A DNA stretch of 64,000 nt from JAGTVB01 sp049282355. Its GTDB lineage: Bacteria; Pseudomonadota; Gammaproteobacteria; HK1. Every line of letters begins with the position of its first letter. Positions within the stretch are counted from its first letter, which is position 1. The notes under the pieces were generated by a model. The model was not told the origin of the DNA. It saw only the letters and a list, made by a program, of their open reading frames with translations, and did no database searches. Positions 8,342-17,253 of the stretch are shown in pieces. The stretch covers positions 1 through 64,000 of the forward strand of contig JBAPTW010000033.1 in assembly GCA_049282355.1 (NCBI GenBank). Reading direction: 5' to 3'. The position numbers and the translations under genes were made by a program.

Positions 8342-9622
8342 ATGCGAATTGCGTTTTTTTGTCCGCACAGTGATCCTCTCGCTCGACCGGGAGAGCCAGA
8401 TGCCGGTGGCCAATGCGTCTACGAGGCTCAGGTGGCAATAGCTCTTGCTGAACAGGGACATGAGGTCCGCTGTTTTACCCGGCATTACGGGGATAAGCTT
8501 GAACATGAGGTGATCCAAGATCAAGCCATGGTTTTTCGTTATCCGATGGGTCCGCCGGGTTTCTTGCGTAAAGAAGATATGGGTCCATACCTGGCTGAAT
8601 TCACCCAGCAGGTGATCACAGATCAGCATTCGTGGCTGCAGGAGGCAAGCAGTTTTCATGGTCACTATTGGGATGGGGGAGCAACGGCACTTGGAGCGAG
8701 CCTTGCCCTAGGGAAACCCTTAGTATTCACAAGCCACTCCTTAGGCGCACTCAAACGTGATCGGGTCTCGGACACAACTACTGACGGATCTGCCTTTCGA
8801 TATCCTGTCCGCATCCTTGCTGAGCGACGTATCCTCCACGCCGCCGATTGCGTAATCGCTCTTAGCGAAGTTGAGCGGGATGCTCTCGTTGACCGCTATG
8901 ACACTGAGCCCAATAAGGTCCGTATTGTCCCAGGCGGAGTTGATATCGATGCCTTCAAACCGACAGAGAACAAAGCGATTCTTAAAGCGAGCCTTAACAT
9001 CGAAACGGATTTCTTAGTGTTTACGGTGGGGCGCCTCGACTCTCGAAAAGGCTTTTTCGAACTTGTGGCGGCTATCCCGTACGTCGTTGAGGCGTTACAG
9101 CAGGCAAACAAAAGCGTCACCTTCTTGCTGCCAGGCGGGCCGGAGCATCCATCGGCGGAGGAGGCCGCCTACAAGCGGATCATGCAAACCGAAGCTGAAG
9201 CCCGAAATGTAACTGGCCATATTCGGTGGTTTCCCCGTCTTTCCGATGACGACTTAAAAATTTGCTATGCAGCGGCTGATGTTTTCGCTTGCCCGAGTCC
9301 TTATGAGCCTTTCGGCTTGGTATTGGTGGAAGCTTTCGCTTCCGGGACACCGGTGGTCGCAACTCCTCATGGCGGTCCGAGGGAGATCGTGACTTCCGGA
9401 GTTGACGGATACCTTGCCGAGCCGACTGATCCCAAAGCATTCGCAGAACGCATTGTTGACGTCTTAGGACAAAATGATGAGCGCCGTGCTGACATGGGTC
9501 ATGCCGCTCTTGCTAAGGCGAAGGAACGCTATGCCTGGCGTGCAGTGTCGCAGCGTATAGCAGAGATTTACCAACAGCTGGAAACGATGCTCCTATCTAG
9601 ACCGGACCAGCCGACTGCGTAG
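8342..9622 (+). CDS. GT4 glycosyltransferase, sucrose-phosphate synthase-like
   Basis: The protein (426 residues from this start) is a GT-B retaining glycosyltransferase. The N-terminal domain has the acceptor-side GEPDAGGQ motif and the HSLG segment (near residue 128) seen in sucrose-phosphate and sucrose synthases. The C-terminal domain has the donor-site EPFGLVLVEAFASG motif with the GT4 E-x7-E pair. The start at 8342 is preferred because GGAGG lies 5 bases before it; an ATG 12 bases earlier has that GGAGG inside it. It forms an operon with the upstream sugar-nucleotide enzyme. Family members make sucrose-phosphate, mannosylfructose-phosphate and other small glycosides. A compatible-solute or glycoside role is an inference; donor and acceptor are unknown. 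No phosphatase for a sugar-phosphate product is adjacent. Confidence 0.85.
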   Translation: MRIAFFCPHSDPLARPGEPDAGGQCVYEAQVAIALAEQGHEVRCFTRHYGDKLEHEVIQDQAMVFRYPMGPPGFLRKEDMGPYLAEFTQQVITDQHSWLQEASSFHGHYWDGGATALGASLALGKPLVFTSHSLGALKRDRVSDTTTDGSAFRYPVRILAERRILHAADCVIALSEVERDALVDRYDTEPNKVRIVPGGVDIDAFKPTENKAILKASLNIETDFLVFTVGRLDSRKGFFELVAAIPYVVEALQQANKSVTFLLPGGPEHPSAEEAAYKRIMQTEAEARNVTGHIRWFPRLSDDDLKICYAAADVFACPSPYEPFGLVLVEAFASGTPVVATPHGGPREIVTSGVDGYLAEPTDPKAFAERIVDVLGQNDERRADMGHAALAKAKERYAWRAVSQRIAEIYQQLETMLLSRPDQPTA

Positions 9623-9688
9623 AATATATATTATGTTAAAAAATATAATAAGTACCTGTTCTGTTATGTACCGCCTTGGATCAATGGA

Positions 9689-10012
9689 TTAGGGAAATTC
9701 CCCGAGTGGGCGGTCGAAGGTAAAACGCCATGGCTCCACTACGAGTCTTTGCTTCGCTTGTTCGACATTACCACCAGTTGCACTAAACGGCAGGGTCAAT
9801 ACGAAAGCCGCACCTCCAATAATGGTCAAGGCAAGTGTCGTGGGACGAAATGCGAAGGCATCAAGGATCATTATGCTAGCCGAGGGAGGATGCTCCAACT
9901 GCCTTTCATACGCACCCACATAACCGGAAACTGTCGCAAGGCTTAAGCCAAGGACAACGGCGCGGCCATATCGGAGTACTTTGTTTGGGAGGTTCTTCGT
10001 GCGGCATTCCAT
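9689..10012 (-). CDS. Small membrane protein of unknown function
   Basis: This 107-residue protein has two hydrophobic segments (about 17-33 and 58-78). Its second half, DAFAFRPTTLALTII through FDRPLGEF, resembles a small gammaproteobacterial family sometimes labelled 'multidrug transporter' without experimental support; typical members share D-A-F-x-x-R-P at the start of the helix and R-P-L-G near the end. The tail would be on the periplasmic or cytoplasmic face next to the second helix. GGGAAG lies upstream of the ATG. It stands alone, convergent with the GT4 gene and downstream of the tRNA cluster. Function is unknown. Confidence 0.65.
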   Translation of the reverse strand: MECRTKNLPNKVLRYGRAVVLGLSLATVSGYVGAYERQLEHPPSASIMILDAFAFRPTTLALTIIGGAAFVLTLPFSATGGNVEQAKQRLVVEPWRFTFDRPLGEFP

Positions 10013-10261
10013 AGATTCTTCCCTTCGTCGAGCTCGGGAACGTTAACCATTTATAGGCTGGCGTTGTTTGGGTGCCCAAGACCTATGTCAGGAGGCTGCT
10101 TGCCCTTATCGGCCCGCACAAATATGACTTTAGAAGCTATTTAATGCTACTGCGTTCATCATAGGGCGTTGCGTGGCGGCTCGCATTTCTGTCGGCGTGT
10201 GCGACTTTTTTCAAATAGCTTCACTGGCGCTTTACTGGCGCGCAAGAAGATTAGAAAGAGT

Positions 10262-10588
10262 TGGTGCCCGGAGCCGGATTCGAACCGGCACGGCATCACT
10301 GCCGGCGGATTTTACTTACCACTATAGCTTTCGCTACCACATCCCTCGGGAGCGTTTGTGGTCTGGACTATACCTTTACCCTATGCTGTTATCATCGTCA
10401 GCACTTAGGTAGGAGCCGTCTAGTCTCTACACTTTTCCCAAAGGTATTACAAATTGGGACTTAGCTCGGGATTACCATCAGCCAAACCTGTTAAGGATTC
10501 CCCGAATTTGACTCCTTCGCACCTACCGGTTTCCCCAGGTAGGGGACCCATCCGAGTCCGCTGCGTCTACCTATTCCGCCACCCGGGC
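10262..10588 (-). tRNA. leuZ: tRNA-Leu(UAA), split by a group I intron
   Basis: Exon 1 (10588-10555) gives acceptor strand GCCCGGG, the D-arm and anticodon stem GCGGA plus C32-U33. Exon 2 (10314-10262) gives UAA, the matching UCCGC strand, a 5-bp variable arm (CGGCA/TGCCG), T-arm, acceptor strand UCCGGGC, discriminator A and an encoded CCA. Joined, they make an 87-nt tRNA-Leu with anticodon UAA and full pairing in every stem (one G-U at 7-66). The gene follows tRNA-Gly and tRNA-Cys, the same order as glyW-cysT-leuZ behind pgsA in E. coli, where leuZ is also the UAA tRNA. No intact second copy is in the window, so splicing is probably needed to make this tRNA. Confidence 0.92.
10315..10554 (-). 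other. Group I intron (IC3-like) in tRNA-Leu(UAA)
   Basis: The 240-nt insert sits between U33 and U34 of the anticodon loop. P1 is formed by exon GGACU (10559-10555) with GGUCC (10548-10544), giving the expected U-G pair at the 5' splice site; the intron ends in G (10315). P3 pairs GGAGTC (10515-10510) with GACGGCTCC (10420-10412). P7 pairs GACTA (10425-10421) with TAGTC (10370-10366). The stretch GTGTAGAGACTAGACGG and AAGGTATAGTCCAG match the core of the Azoarcus tRNA-Ile intron, with a compensatory change in P3 (GGUGUC/GGCACC there). P9 has CCACA/TGTGG and a GAAA-capped hairpin. There is no endonuclease ORF. Confidence 0.92.
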
Positions 10589-10632
10589 GATACGGGTATA
10601 ACAATAACGCCGACGTAAGCCCAAGTAAACCT

Positions 10633-10706
10633 TGGAGGCTGAGGCCGGAATCGAACCGACGTCCACGGCTTTGCAGGCCGCTGCATAACCACTCTGCCAC
10701 TCAGCC
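10633..10706 (-). tRNA. cysT: tRNA-Cys(GCA)
   Basis: A 74-nt tRNA with acceptor GGCTGAG/CTCAGCC, discriminator U, encoded CCA and anticodon GCA in the loop CTGCAAA. It lies between tRNA-Gly and the split tRNA-Leu on the same strand, and the three are probably one transcript. Confidence 0.96.
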
Positions 10707-10745
10707 GGGAGCGCCGCATGGACAATGCGGCTAAGGAGAACTGAT

Positions 10746-10811
<66 letters not shown>

Positions 10812-10821
<10 letters not shown>

Positions 10822-11450
10822 ATGCTTGGAGTTTGTATTTTAGTACCGGGCTTCGAGGTGTCAAGGTTCGGCGCAACAGAATCCCTCTGTTCCAGGGGGA
10901 CCAGCAGGACTGAACGCGCGGCACGCAGATAGAGAAGCATAGACCACAGCGTCAAGAGAGCCGAAAGATAGAGCAAAGCAAACCCAATCTCATAAGTCAA
11001 GGAATGCTGCGGCGGTGCCCCGTAAAGCATGAGCACAATTGCCAGCATCTGCGCCGTAGTTTTAAGCTTTCCAAGAGCCATTACTCTCACCTTGGAATGT
11101 TCGCCAATGGCGGCCATCCATTCACGCAAGGCGGATATGGCAATTTCTCGGCCGACAATGATGCAGGACGGTACTGCCAGCCATGGACTTGGATCCCGTT
11201 CGACCAGAAGGACGAGTGCCACTGTAACCATCAGCTTGTCAGCTACTGGATCGAGAAATGCTCCGAATGGGGAGGTCTGATCCAGCCGTCGTGCGAGGTA
11301 GCCGTCAAGCCAGTCTGTAAGCGCTGCTAATCCGTAAAGCGACGCTGCCAAGATGTTCATCCCGTTAAATGGAAGGTAAAAGACGAGTACGAAAACAGGA
11401 ATGAGCCCCATGCGAAACAAAGTGAGGCGGTTGGGGATGTTCGTCAGCAT
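10812..11450 (-). CDS. pgsA: CDP-diacylglycerol-glycerol-3-phosphate 3-phosphatidyltransferase PgsA
   Basis: PgsA is an inner-membrane enzyme that joins CDP-diacylglycerol and glycerol-3-phosphate, the committed step to phosphatidylglycerol and cardiolipin. The product (212 residues from this start) has the CDP-alcohol phosphotransferase signature DG-x2-AR-x8-G-x3-D-x3-D, seen as DWLDGYLARRL followed by GAFLDPVADK, and four or more hydrophobic helices. The start at 11450 (MLTNIPNRLTLFR) matches the usual family N-terminus; an in-frame ATG 21 bases upstream is also possible, and neither has a good ribosome site. It is about 30 residues longer than E. coli PgsA at the C-terminus; the extra tail is polar and runs into the tRNA-Gly gene. 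Gene order uvrC-pgsA is conserved. Confidence 0.93.
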
Positions 11451-11519
11451 GGCTATCGAGGTGACCGCCATAACACAAAAACAACTTCGGGGTGTGCCGG
11501 GTTGGCGGTTTTTTCCGGT

Positions 11520-13364
11520 TCAATCACGTCGACGAAAAGCCTCATAGACCGATTGGGCGAGTTCATAGCCGATGCCTCTGACACGAGCTAAATCGGCGAT
11601 GCCGGCGTTAGCAATGCCCTGCAATCCTCCAAACTCACGCAACAAACGCCGTCGCCGTTGAGTGCCGATGCCAGAAATGCTTTCCAACACCGACCTTCTG
11701 CGCGCTCGTGCACGGCGTGAACGATGTCCAGCGACAGCAAAGCGATGCGCTTCATCACGGATGTGTTGAATTAGATGCAGCGCTGGAGAATTCACCTCTA
11801 GAGTGAGAGGATGCGCAGCACGCGACGAAAATATTGTCTCGTGCCCTGCTCTGCGCGCTGGTCCCTTGGCAACACCAATAATGGGTATATTGTCCATGCC
11901 AAGTACCTGTAGCACTTCCGTTGCTTGACATAGCTGCCCTCTTCCTCCATCTACCATAATCAAATCCGGAAACAGAGACTCGTCTTTGTGTAACTTAACA
12001 TAACGACGCTCAAGCCCCTGAGCCAGGGCCGCATAGTCATCCCCGGGCGTGATTTCGCGAATATTGTAGCGTCGGTAGGCAGACTTCAGAGGTCCCTCAG
12101 GACCAAATACGACGCACGCAGTCACCGTATCCTCCCCGTGGGTATGACTGACATCAAAGCATTCGATCCGCTGCGGCGTACCGCTTAGCCCCAAGACCTC
12201 GCGAAGAGCTTCAAAGCGGGCATGTGAATTGGCGCACTGGGACAATTGATGCATCAAAGCAACTTCTGCATTATTTATCGCCATATTTAGCCACTGCGCT
12301 CGTTCGCCCCGCGCGTGGTGGCCGACGGTTACCTTCCTATCGGTTAGTTCAGTGAGGACTTTCGCCAACAGGTTCTGGCTGGGAACGCTGTCGCTTATCA
12401 GGATTTCAGCAGGGATACTCTCCTTAACTGAGCGTGCCAGATAGTATTGTGGAAGAAACGCCTCAAGAATCTCACTGGAGTCTAGCCCCGTAATGTGCTT
12501 TGGAAAGAACGTCTTATTCCCAAGGTTCTGCCCTTTGCGGACGAAAAATACCTCAACGATAGCGATCTCATCTCGGCGCTTGGCGGCTACGACATCAATG
12601 TCACCCTGGAGTCCACTTACGTACTGGCGTTGTTGTATTTGCTTTAGGGTAGCAATTTGATCCCGATACCTTGCCGCGCGCTCAAACTCTAGGCCCCTTG
12701 CGGCGGTATCCATACGCGCCATAAGTTCCTTCACCACTTTTTCGCTGGTTGCTTCCAAGAACATTACAGCATGATTGACATCTGTTCGATATGTCTCTTC
12801 ATCCACTAGACCCACGCATGGCGCAGTGCATCGCTTGATCTGGTATTGCAGACACGGCCGAGTCCGGTTTCGGAAGAAGTTGTCTTCGCATTGCCTGATC
12901 TGAAACAATTGCTGGAGTAACCCCAGGCTCTCGCGTACCGCACTTGCGTTTGGATAAGGGCCAAAATATCTTCCCTTCCCACTTATCGCACCGCGGTGAA
13001 AGCTCAGGCGCGGAATTTGTTCGTGAGTATTAATATAGATGTACGGATAGCTCTTATCGTCGCGTAGCAGAACGTTGTATCGAGGGCGAAAGGCCTTGAT
13101 AACGTTATTTTCTAGAATTAAAGCTTCGGTCTCATTGGAGGTGACCGTAACCTCAATCGCGCAGACTCGAGAGATCAATGTCTGCGTTCTTTGGGGAAGA
13201 TGTTGTTGACTGCGGAAGTAGCTCGCAAGACGCCTTCGGAGATTACGTGCTTTCCCAACATAAATCACCTCATCCCGACTATCTAACATTCGGTAAACGC
13301 CGGGATCATTAGTCAGGCCGGAAAGGAACGCGGAAACGTCGAATGGCTCACTGCCGCAGTTCAT
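11520..13364 (-). CDS. uvrC: Excinuclease ABC subunit C
   Basis: UvrC makes the dual incisions in nucleotide excision repair with UvrA and UvrB in the cytoplasm. The 614-residue product has the N-terminal GIY-YIG nuclease (GVYRMLD ... VIYVGKARNL, about 22-45), a Cys-rich stretch near 155-180 (RPCLQYQIKRCTAPC), the UVR/UvrB-binding segment at about 205-240, the RNase H-like 5' nuclease domain (about 380-540, with DVSHTHGEDTV and DLIMVDGGRGQL) and two C-terminal helix-hairpin-helix motifs (about 555-612). Length matches E. coli UvrC (610). It lies between gacA/uvrY and pgsA as in other gammaproteobacteria; the gap to gacA is 175 bases. Confidence 0.97.
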   Translation of the reverse strand: MNCGSEPFDVSAFLSGLTNDPGVYRMLDSRDEVIYVGKARNLRRRLASYFRSQQHLPQRTQTLISRVCAIEVTVTSNETEALILENNVIKAFRPRYNVLLRDDKSYPYIYINTHEQIPRLSFHRGAISGKGRYFGPYPNASAVRESLGLLQQLFQIRQCEDNFFRNRTRPCLQYQIKRCTAPCVGLVDEETYRTDVNHAVMFLEATSEKVVKELMARMDTAARGLEFERAARYRDQIATLKQIQQRQYVSGLQGDIDVVAAKRRDEIAIVEVFFVRKGQNLGNKTFFPKHITGLDSSEILEAFLPQYYLARSVKESIPAEILISDSVPSQNLLAKVLTELTDRKVTVGHHARGERAQWLNMAINNAEVALMHQLSQCANSHARFEALREVLGLSGTPQRIECFDVSHTHGEDTVTACVVFGPEGPLKSAYRRYNIREITPGDDYAALAQGLERRYVKLHKDESLFPDLIMVDGGRGQLCQATEVLQVLGMDNIPIIGVAKGPARRAGHETIFSSRAAHPLTLEVNSPALHLIQHIRDEAHRFAVAGHRSRRARARRRSVLESISGIGTQRRRRLLREFGGLQGIANAGIADLARVRGIGYELAQSVYEAFRRRD

Positions 13365-13539
13365 CGTCTATAGCCCCGCTACCGATTTAATTCCCCAGAA
13401 TGGTCTGACCTATTTATCGCCCGAGTGTTTCCCCTATGGGTTAGATAAACTGCCAATAATTACAGACCAACCGCCCTTGAGACATAGCCTAGACCGAGAC
13501 CGCTAAATACAACGGAGTACCAAATGGGGGCTATAATAT

Positions 13540-14184
13540 TTATGTCCTAGTGTGCGGTTCAACGAGACCGTGGCATAGAGCAATATGCGCTAGAGCGACG
13601 TCTGTTCGCACACCGAGCTTGTTAAACAACCGCGTGCGATACGTGCTGATCGTCTTAGGACTGAGGCAAAGGCGCTCTGAGATTTCCTGATTTTTCTGTC
13701 CTTGGCTCAGCATAAGCAATACTTGCAGTTCTCGGCGAGACAAGCTTCCAATCTGAGAATGTTGGCCGCTAACATGAGCCTTGACGATTTGTTGGGCTAT
13801 TTCCGCGCAGACATACTGCTCCCCGCGTTGCACCATGGCGATCGCTTGAAGCAGCTCATCTGCCGTACAGCCCTTTGTCAGGTAACCTATAGCGCCAGCC
13901 TCCAACATGCGCAGAGGAAGTGGCCCTTCAACGGGCACCGTCAGGACGATTATCTTAAAGCATGGATTGATACGAAGCAGCCGGCGAGTTGCCTCAAGCC
14001 CGCCGATACCAGGCATGGTGATATCCATTAGGATCACGTCGGGGCAGTAGGCTTTCGCGACACTGATGGCTTCCTCGCCACTTCCTGCTTCCGCGACGGA
14101 TTCAATGGCTGGCCCAGCCAGCAATAGGTGTTTGAGAGCAGCACGTACTAGACCGTGGTCGTCGACTAAAAGCAATCGAACCAT
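13540..14184 (-). CDS. uvrY: Response regulator GacA/UvrY
   Basis: The 214-residue NarL/FixJ-type regulator has a receiver domain with D8-D9, phosphorylated D54 in LMDITMPG and the conserved Lys in YLTKG (about 104), and a LuxR-type helix-turn-helix (about 148-205, LSRRELQVLLML ... ISERLCLSPKTISTYR). It matches GacA/UvrY in length and in its place directly upstream of uvrC. In gammaproteobacteria it works with the hybrid kinase BarA/GacS and drives the small RNAs that titrate CsrA, controlling carbon metabolism and secondary functions. BarA is not in the window. A long spacer of nearly 700 bases lies upstream, where its promoter should be. Confidence 0.92.
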   Translation of the reverse strand: MVRLLLVDDHGLVRAALKHLLLAGPAIESVAEAGSGEEAISVAKAYCPDVILMDITMPGIGGLEATRRLLRINPCFKIIVLTVPVEGPLPLRMLEAGAIGYLTKGCTADELLQAIAMVQRGEQYVCAEIAQQIVKAHVSGQHSQIGSLSRRELQVLLMLSQGQKNQEISERLCLSPKTISTYRTRLFNKLGVRTDVALAHIALCHGLVEPHTRT

Positions 14185-14878
14185 CCGCTAATCCATCCTT
14201 TTCAGTGCGAATAATTTGAGGATCCAGGCTCCAGGTTTAGTCCCGCGGGCCGCGGCTACTTAAAACCCGCCCATCAGAAGCCCCGCTCTCGCTTACCAGC
14301 GCAAAGCTAGTGTAGTCCCGACCCAAGGAAGCTTACCAGAGCGTTCCCGGATCATAAGCGAGTATCGTTAAGCTGTTCAAAGATTTCCCCAATGAGCGCG
14401 TGAAGATGTGATTCATGAACGGTATCAACATGAACGGTATCAATTCGTTCAAGTATCCCCTACGTTACGCTGCCGTCAGTAAGTCGCATTACCTAAGTAA
14501 CTTAAGTACTTTTGCGTATTGGACGATAAAAGCGACAGAGAGTAGAAATGCTCTTCCCCCAAGAAAAAGGCTAGCCCCACGAACTTAAGCGGCTGACCTT
14601 AAGGAGTTGACGTGCTAATCACGCTTGATCCCATGGGGGGTATCGTCACTACCGAATTACGGAACGTTTAGCCTTCTCGGCGCCCGGACTGGAGTCCATT
14701 TCCTGTAGTTCGCCGGACTCGCGGTGGTTATCGTAAGGTGTCCTGCCTGAAAAGACGCTGCCGACTACTTCATTATTCTTTCCTGGCGAGAAACAAACAT
14801 TCAGATGAGCTCAGAGTCGCAAAGGGTTAAAGCGCCGTAAGCTATTCGCTGAGACAGAAAAAGCTGGGAGAATCGTTA
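14185..14878. other. Divergent intergenic region (gacA / rpoD-like)
   Basis: Nearly 700 bases without a supported gene. A perfect 14-base direct repeat ATGAACGGTATCAA occurs at about 14416-14430 and 14431-14445. GC-rich inverted segments lie near 14245-14260. No tRNA or small-RNA fold was recognised. Promoters for both flanking regulators must be here, but I cannot place them. Confidence 0.4.
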
Positions 14879-16678
14879 ATGGGAGTTGGTGCAAAGAAAA
14901 ACCGTGCAAAGGTACAGAAGCTCGTTCGCAACGGGCGAACAAAGGGATTCCTCACCTCTCGAGAAATCAGCGACTGTTTATCTGAGGAATTTCAGGACGC
15001 GAAACAAATGGAAACAATCGTGAGCCTTATCCGCGACATGGGTATAGAGGTTTACGATCAAGCGCCGGATGCGGACACCTTTCTCTTGACGACGGAGCCG
15101 CTTGACGATGCGCTTGCTGAGGAGTTGGAAGAGGTCATCGACGCGGACATAGACACGGCGTCGGCCTCTACAATTGATGTGATCCAGCTGTACATGCGCG
15201 AAACTGGGGCTCCAAGTCTATTGACTCGCGAGGACGAAGTCATTCTGGCGAGAACTATCGACGAAGGAGTCCGTCGCTGCGTCTCCGCGATTGCCGTCTG
15301 CCCAGCCGTGGTGGCTAAAGTATTAGGGTGGATAGAGACCGTGCGCACCGGAGAAACACGCCTAAGCGATTTCATCGTAGCTTTCATTGAACCAGACGAA
15401 TCCGATGAATCGCCAACGGCTGGACCTTGCCATCTCGACACCGATGAAATCTCACATCCTGAGATAGGGCCCGATCCCCAGGAAGCTATGGAGCGTTTCG
15501 AGCGTATTCAAGTGCTCTACAGCGAGTTAGTCGAGGCTCTCTCCGTCGAAGGTATCGGCAGCGATGCTGCAAGGGTATTGCAGTGCACCCTTGCCGAGGA
15601 ATTTAAGGCAATCAAGCTAGCCCAAAAATCGCTCATCCAACTCACCAATCTCGTCCGTGACCTCTTGAGGCAGCTGCAGACTGAAACGCCTGTTCCACAG
15701 CAGACGTGTCTTAACCAAGTGCATATTCTGGACGAAGCTCAGCAGGCGGTGCACGGCAGTGATTTGCACAAGCCGGCCCTCGCCCGTAAGGTTGGCGCTA
15801 GAGGCGTGAGCAATGCCACTGTACTTGAACCTCATACAGGCGATATTCGATTAGTCCAAAGAAAGCACCGCCAAGCGCCGTTGGCAGCCGGCTTGACTTT
15901 GGCCGAGCTCAAGGCCGTTGGACATCGTATGTCTGTTAACGAAGCCAAGGCAAGGCGGGCAAAGACGCAGATGGTCGAGGCCAACCTTAGGCTCGTGATT
16001 TCTATTGCGAAAAAGTACAGAAATAGAGGTCTACCTTTTCTCGACCTCATTCAAGAAGGCAACATTGGCCTTATGCGAGCCGTCGATAAATTTGACTACC
16101 GGCGCGGGTACAAATTCTCAACCTATGCCACCTGGTGGATTCGTGAGGCTATAACGCGCGCTATTGCCAATCAGGGGCGTACTATTCGAATACCCGTACA
16201 TATGTATCAGCACATCAACCGCCTTCAACAAATTTCGCGCCAAATTCTCCAAGAAAAGGGTCGGGAGGCGTACCCACAGGAACTTGCGGAGCGTCTAGAT
16301 ATGCCTGAAGAGAAGGTGCGAAGGGTATTGAGTGCCGCGCTACAACCGGTATCAATGGAGAGCCTGGGCACGGATGACGATGACATGCATCCGGGCGACT
16401 TTCTTGAAGATGATATCATACAAGCACCGTTAGAGTCTGCAACGCGGCGCGGATGCAAAACCGCCACGGACGCCCTGCTTGATACCTTAACGCCAAGAGA
16501 AGCAAAGGTCGTCGCAATGCGCTACGGGATTGGGATGAACTGCGACCATACTCTGGAGGAGGTCGGAAAGCAGTTCGATCTCACACGTGAACGCATTCGC
16601 CAGATCGAGGCCGAGGCAATCCGCAAGCTACGGCGTCCTCATCGTGCCGAGCACCTACGGGCATTCTTGGAGACATAA
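14879..16678 (+). CDS. RpoD-like sigma-70 factor with altered promoter-contact residues
   Basis: This 599-residue protein has all regions of a group 1 sigma factor: region 1.1 (about 10-75), region 1.2 (about 98-130), a non-conserved insert, region 2 (about 363-435), region 3 (about 440-510) and region 4 (about 530-597). Core-binding and melting residues are kept (YKFSTYATWWIR). Two contacts differ from E. coli sigma-70: Q437 (base -12) is E423 and E458 (extended -10) is Q444, while T440 (T426), H455 (H441) and the -35 helix (LTRERIRQIE) are kept. It is not next to rpsU-dnaG, the usual rpoD site. I infer a second, specialised RpoD; it could instead be the only RpoD of an unusual lineage. Confidence 0.88.
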   Translation: MGVGAKKNRAKVQKLVRNGRTKGFLTSREISDCLSEEFQDAKQMETIVSLIRDMGIEVYDQAPDADTFLLTTEPLDDALAEELEEVIDADIDTASASTIDVIQLYMRETGAPSLLTREDEVILARTIDEGVRRCVSAIAVCPAVVAKVLGWIETVRTGETRLSDFIVAFIEPDESDESPTAGPCHLDTDEISHPEIGPDPQEAMERFERIQVLYSELVEALSVEGIGSDAARVLQCTLAEEFKAIKLAQKSLIQLTNLVRDLLRQLQTETPVPQQTCLNQVHILDEAQQAVHGSDLHKPALARKVGARGVSNATVLEPHTGDIRLVQRKHRQAPLAAGLTLAELKAVGHRMSVNEAKARRAKTQMVEANLRLVISIAKKYRNRGLPFLDLIQEGNIGLMRAVDKFDYRRGYKFSTYATWWIREAITRAIANQGRTIRIPVHMYQHINRLQQISRQILQEKGREAYPQELAERLDMPEEKVRRVLSAALQPVSMESLGTDDDDMHPGDFLEDDIIQAPLESATRRGCKTATDALLDTLTPREAKVVAMRYGIGMNCDHTLEEVGKQFDLTRERIRQIEAEAIRKLRRPHRAEHLRAFLET

Positions 16679-16992
16679 AAAACTTCGTAGGGATGATCGA
16701 TCTAGGTCCTTGGCTCTCGGCTGGCAAGAGAATAGTGCGAAGCCATGTCGAGATACGCCCGCTCGTTTGCCAATGCCCATATATTTCCAGGTACACTCCC
16801 GGCTAATTGCTCCCTCTATTTTGAGACTCGCCCCCTTCCGCGCGCGGGGGCCAGCCCGCTGCCGTTCAAAATCGCTCCTGGTCATTTTGTGGAACCATCG
16901 GGCGGCTTACTTTGCCGGTTAGTAGGTTAGCGCTATATTTTTTTTAGACAACTTAGACAACCTTAAAATGCCAATAAGCCATAGCGGATAGT
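16679..16992. other. Intergenic region between rpoD-like gene and tRNA-Ser
   Basis: No gene is supported. A short near-repeat (ACAACTTAGACAACCTT) preceded by a T-run lies at about 16937-16965. Nothing else stands out. Confidence 0.4.
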
Positions 16993-17080
16993 TGGCGGAG
17001 AGGGTGGGATTCGAACCCACGGACCCGCAAGGGTCAACGGTTTTCAAGACCGCCGCTTTCGACCGCTCAGCCACCTCTCC
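16993..17080 (-). tRNA. tRNA-Ser(UGA)
   Basis: An 88-nt class II tRNA: acceptor GGAGAGG/CCTCTCC, anticodon stem GCGGT/ACCGT with loop CTTGAAA (anticodon TGA), a long variable arm (GACCCTTGCGGGTC), discriminator G and encoded CCA. It is a single gene, divergent from yccA. Confidence 0.97.
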
Positions 17081-17253
17081 ACAAGTCGAGCAAAGAGAAT
17101 ACCTAAAAAGCAGCCTGGCAAAAAGCGGGTTGCTAAGCGCAGCAGGCCCCGGAAGCCGATCTTGACATCAGCGCATCTTTACCGAAACTAAGGTGTTTGC
17201 TTGCGGTCTACGTAAACAATTATAGTTATTAGTTCAATCAGGAGGTACTTCAC

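Noticed and set aside
10261..10464. Short plus-strand frames across the tRNA-Leu locus
   Set aside because: They are artefacts of the reverse complement of tRNA exon 2 and intron; the intron has no coding capacity for an endonuclease.
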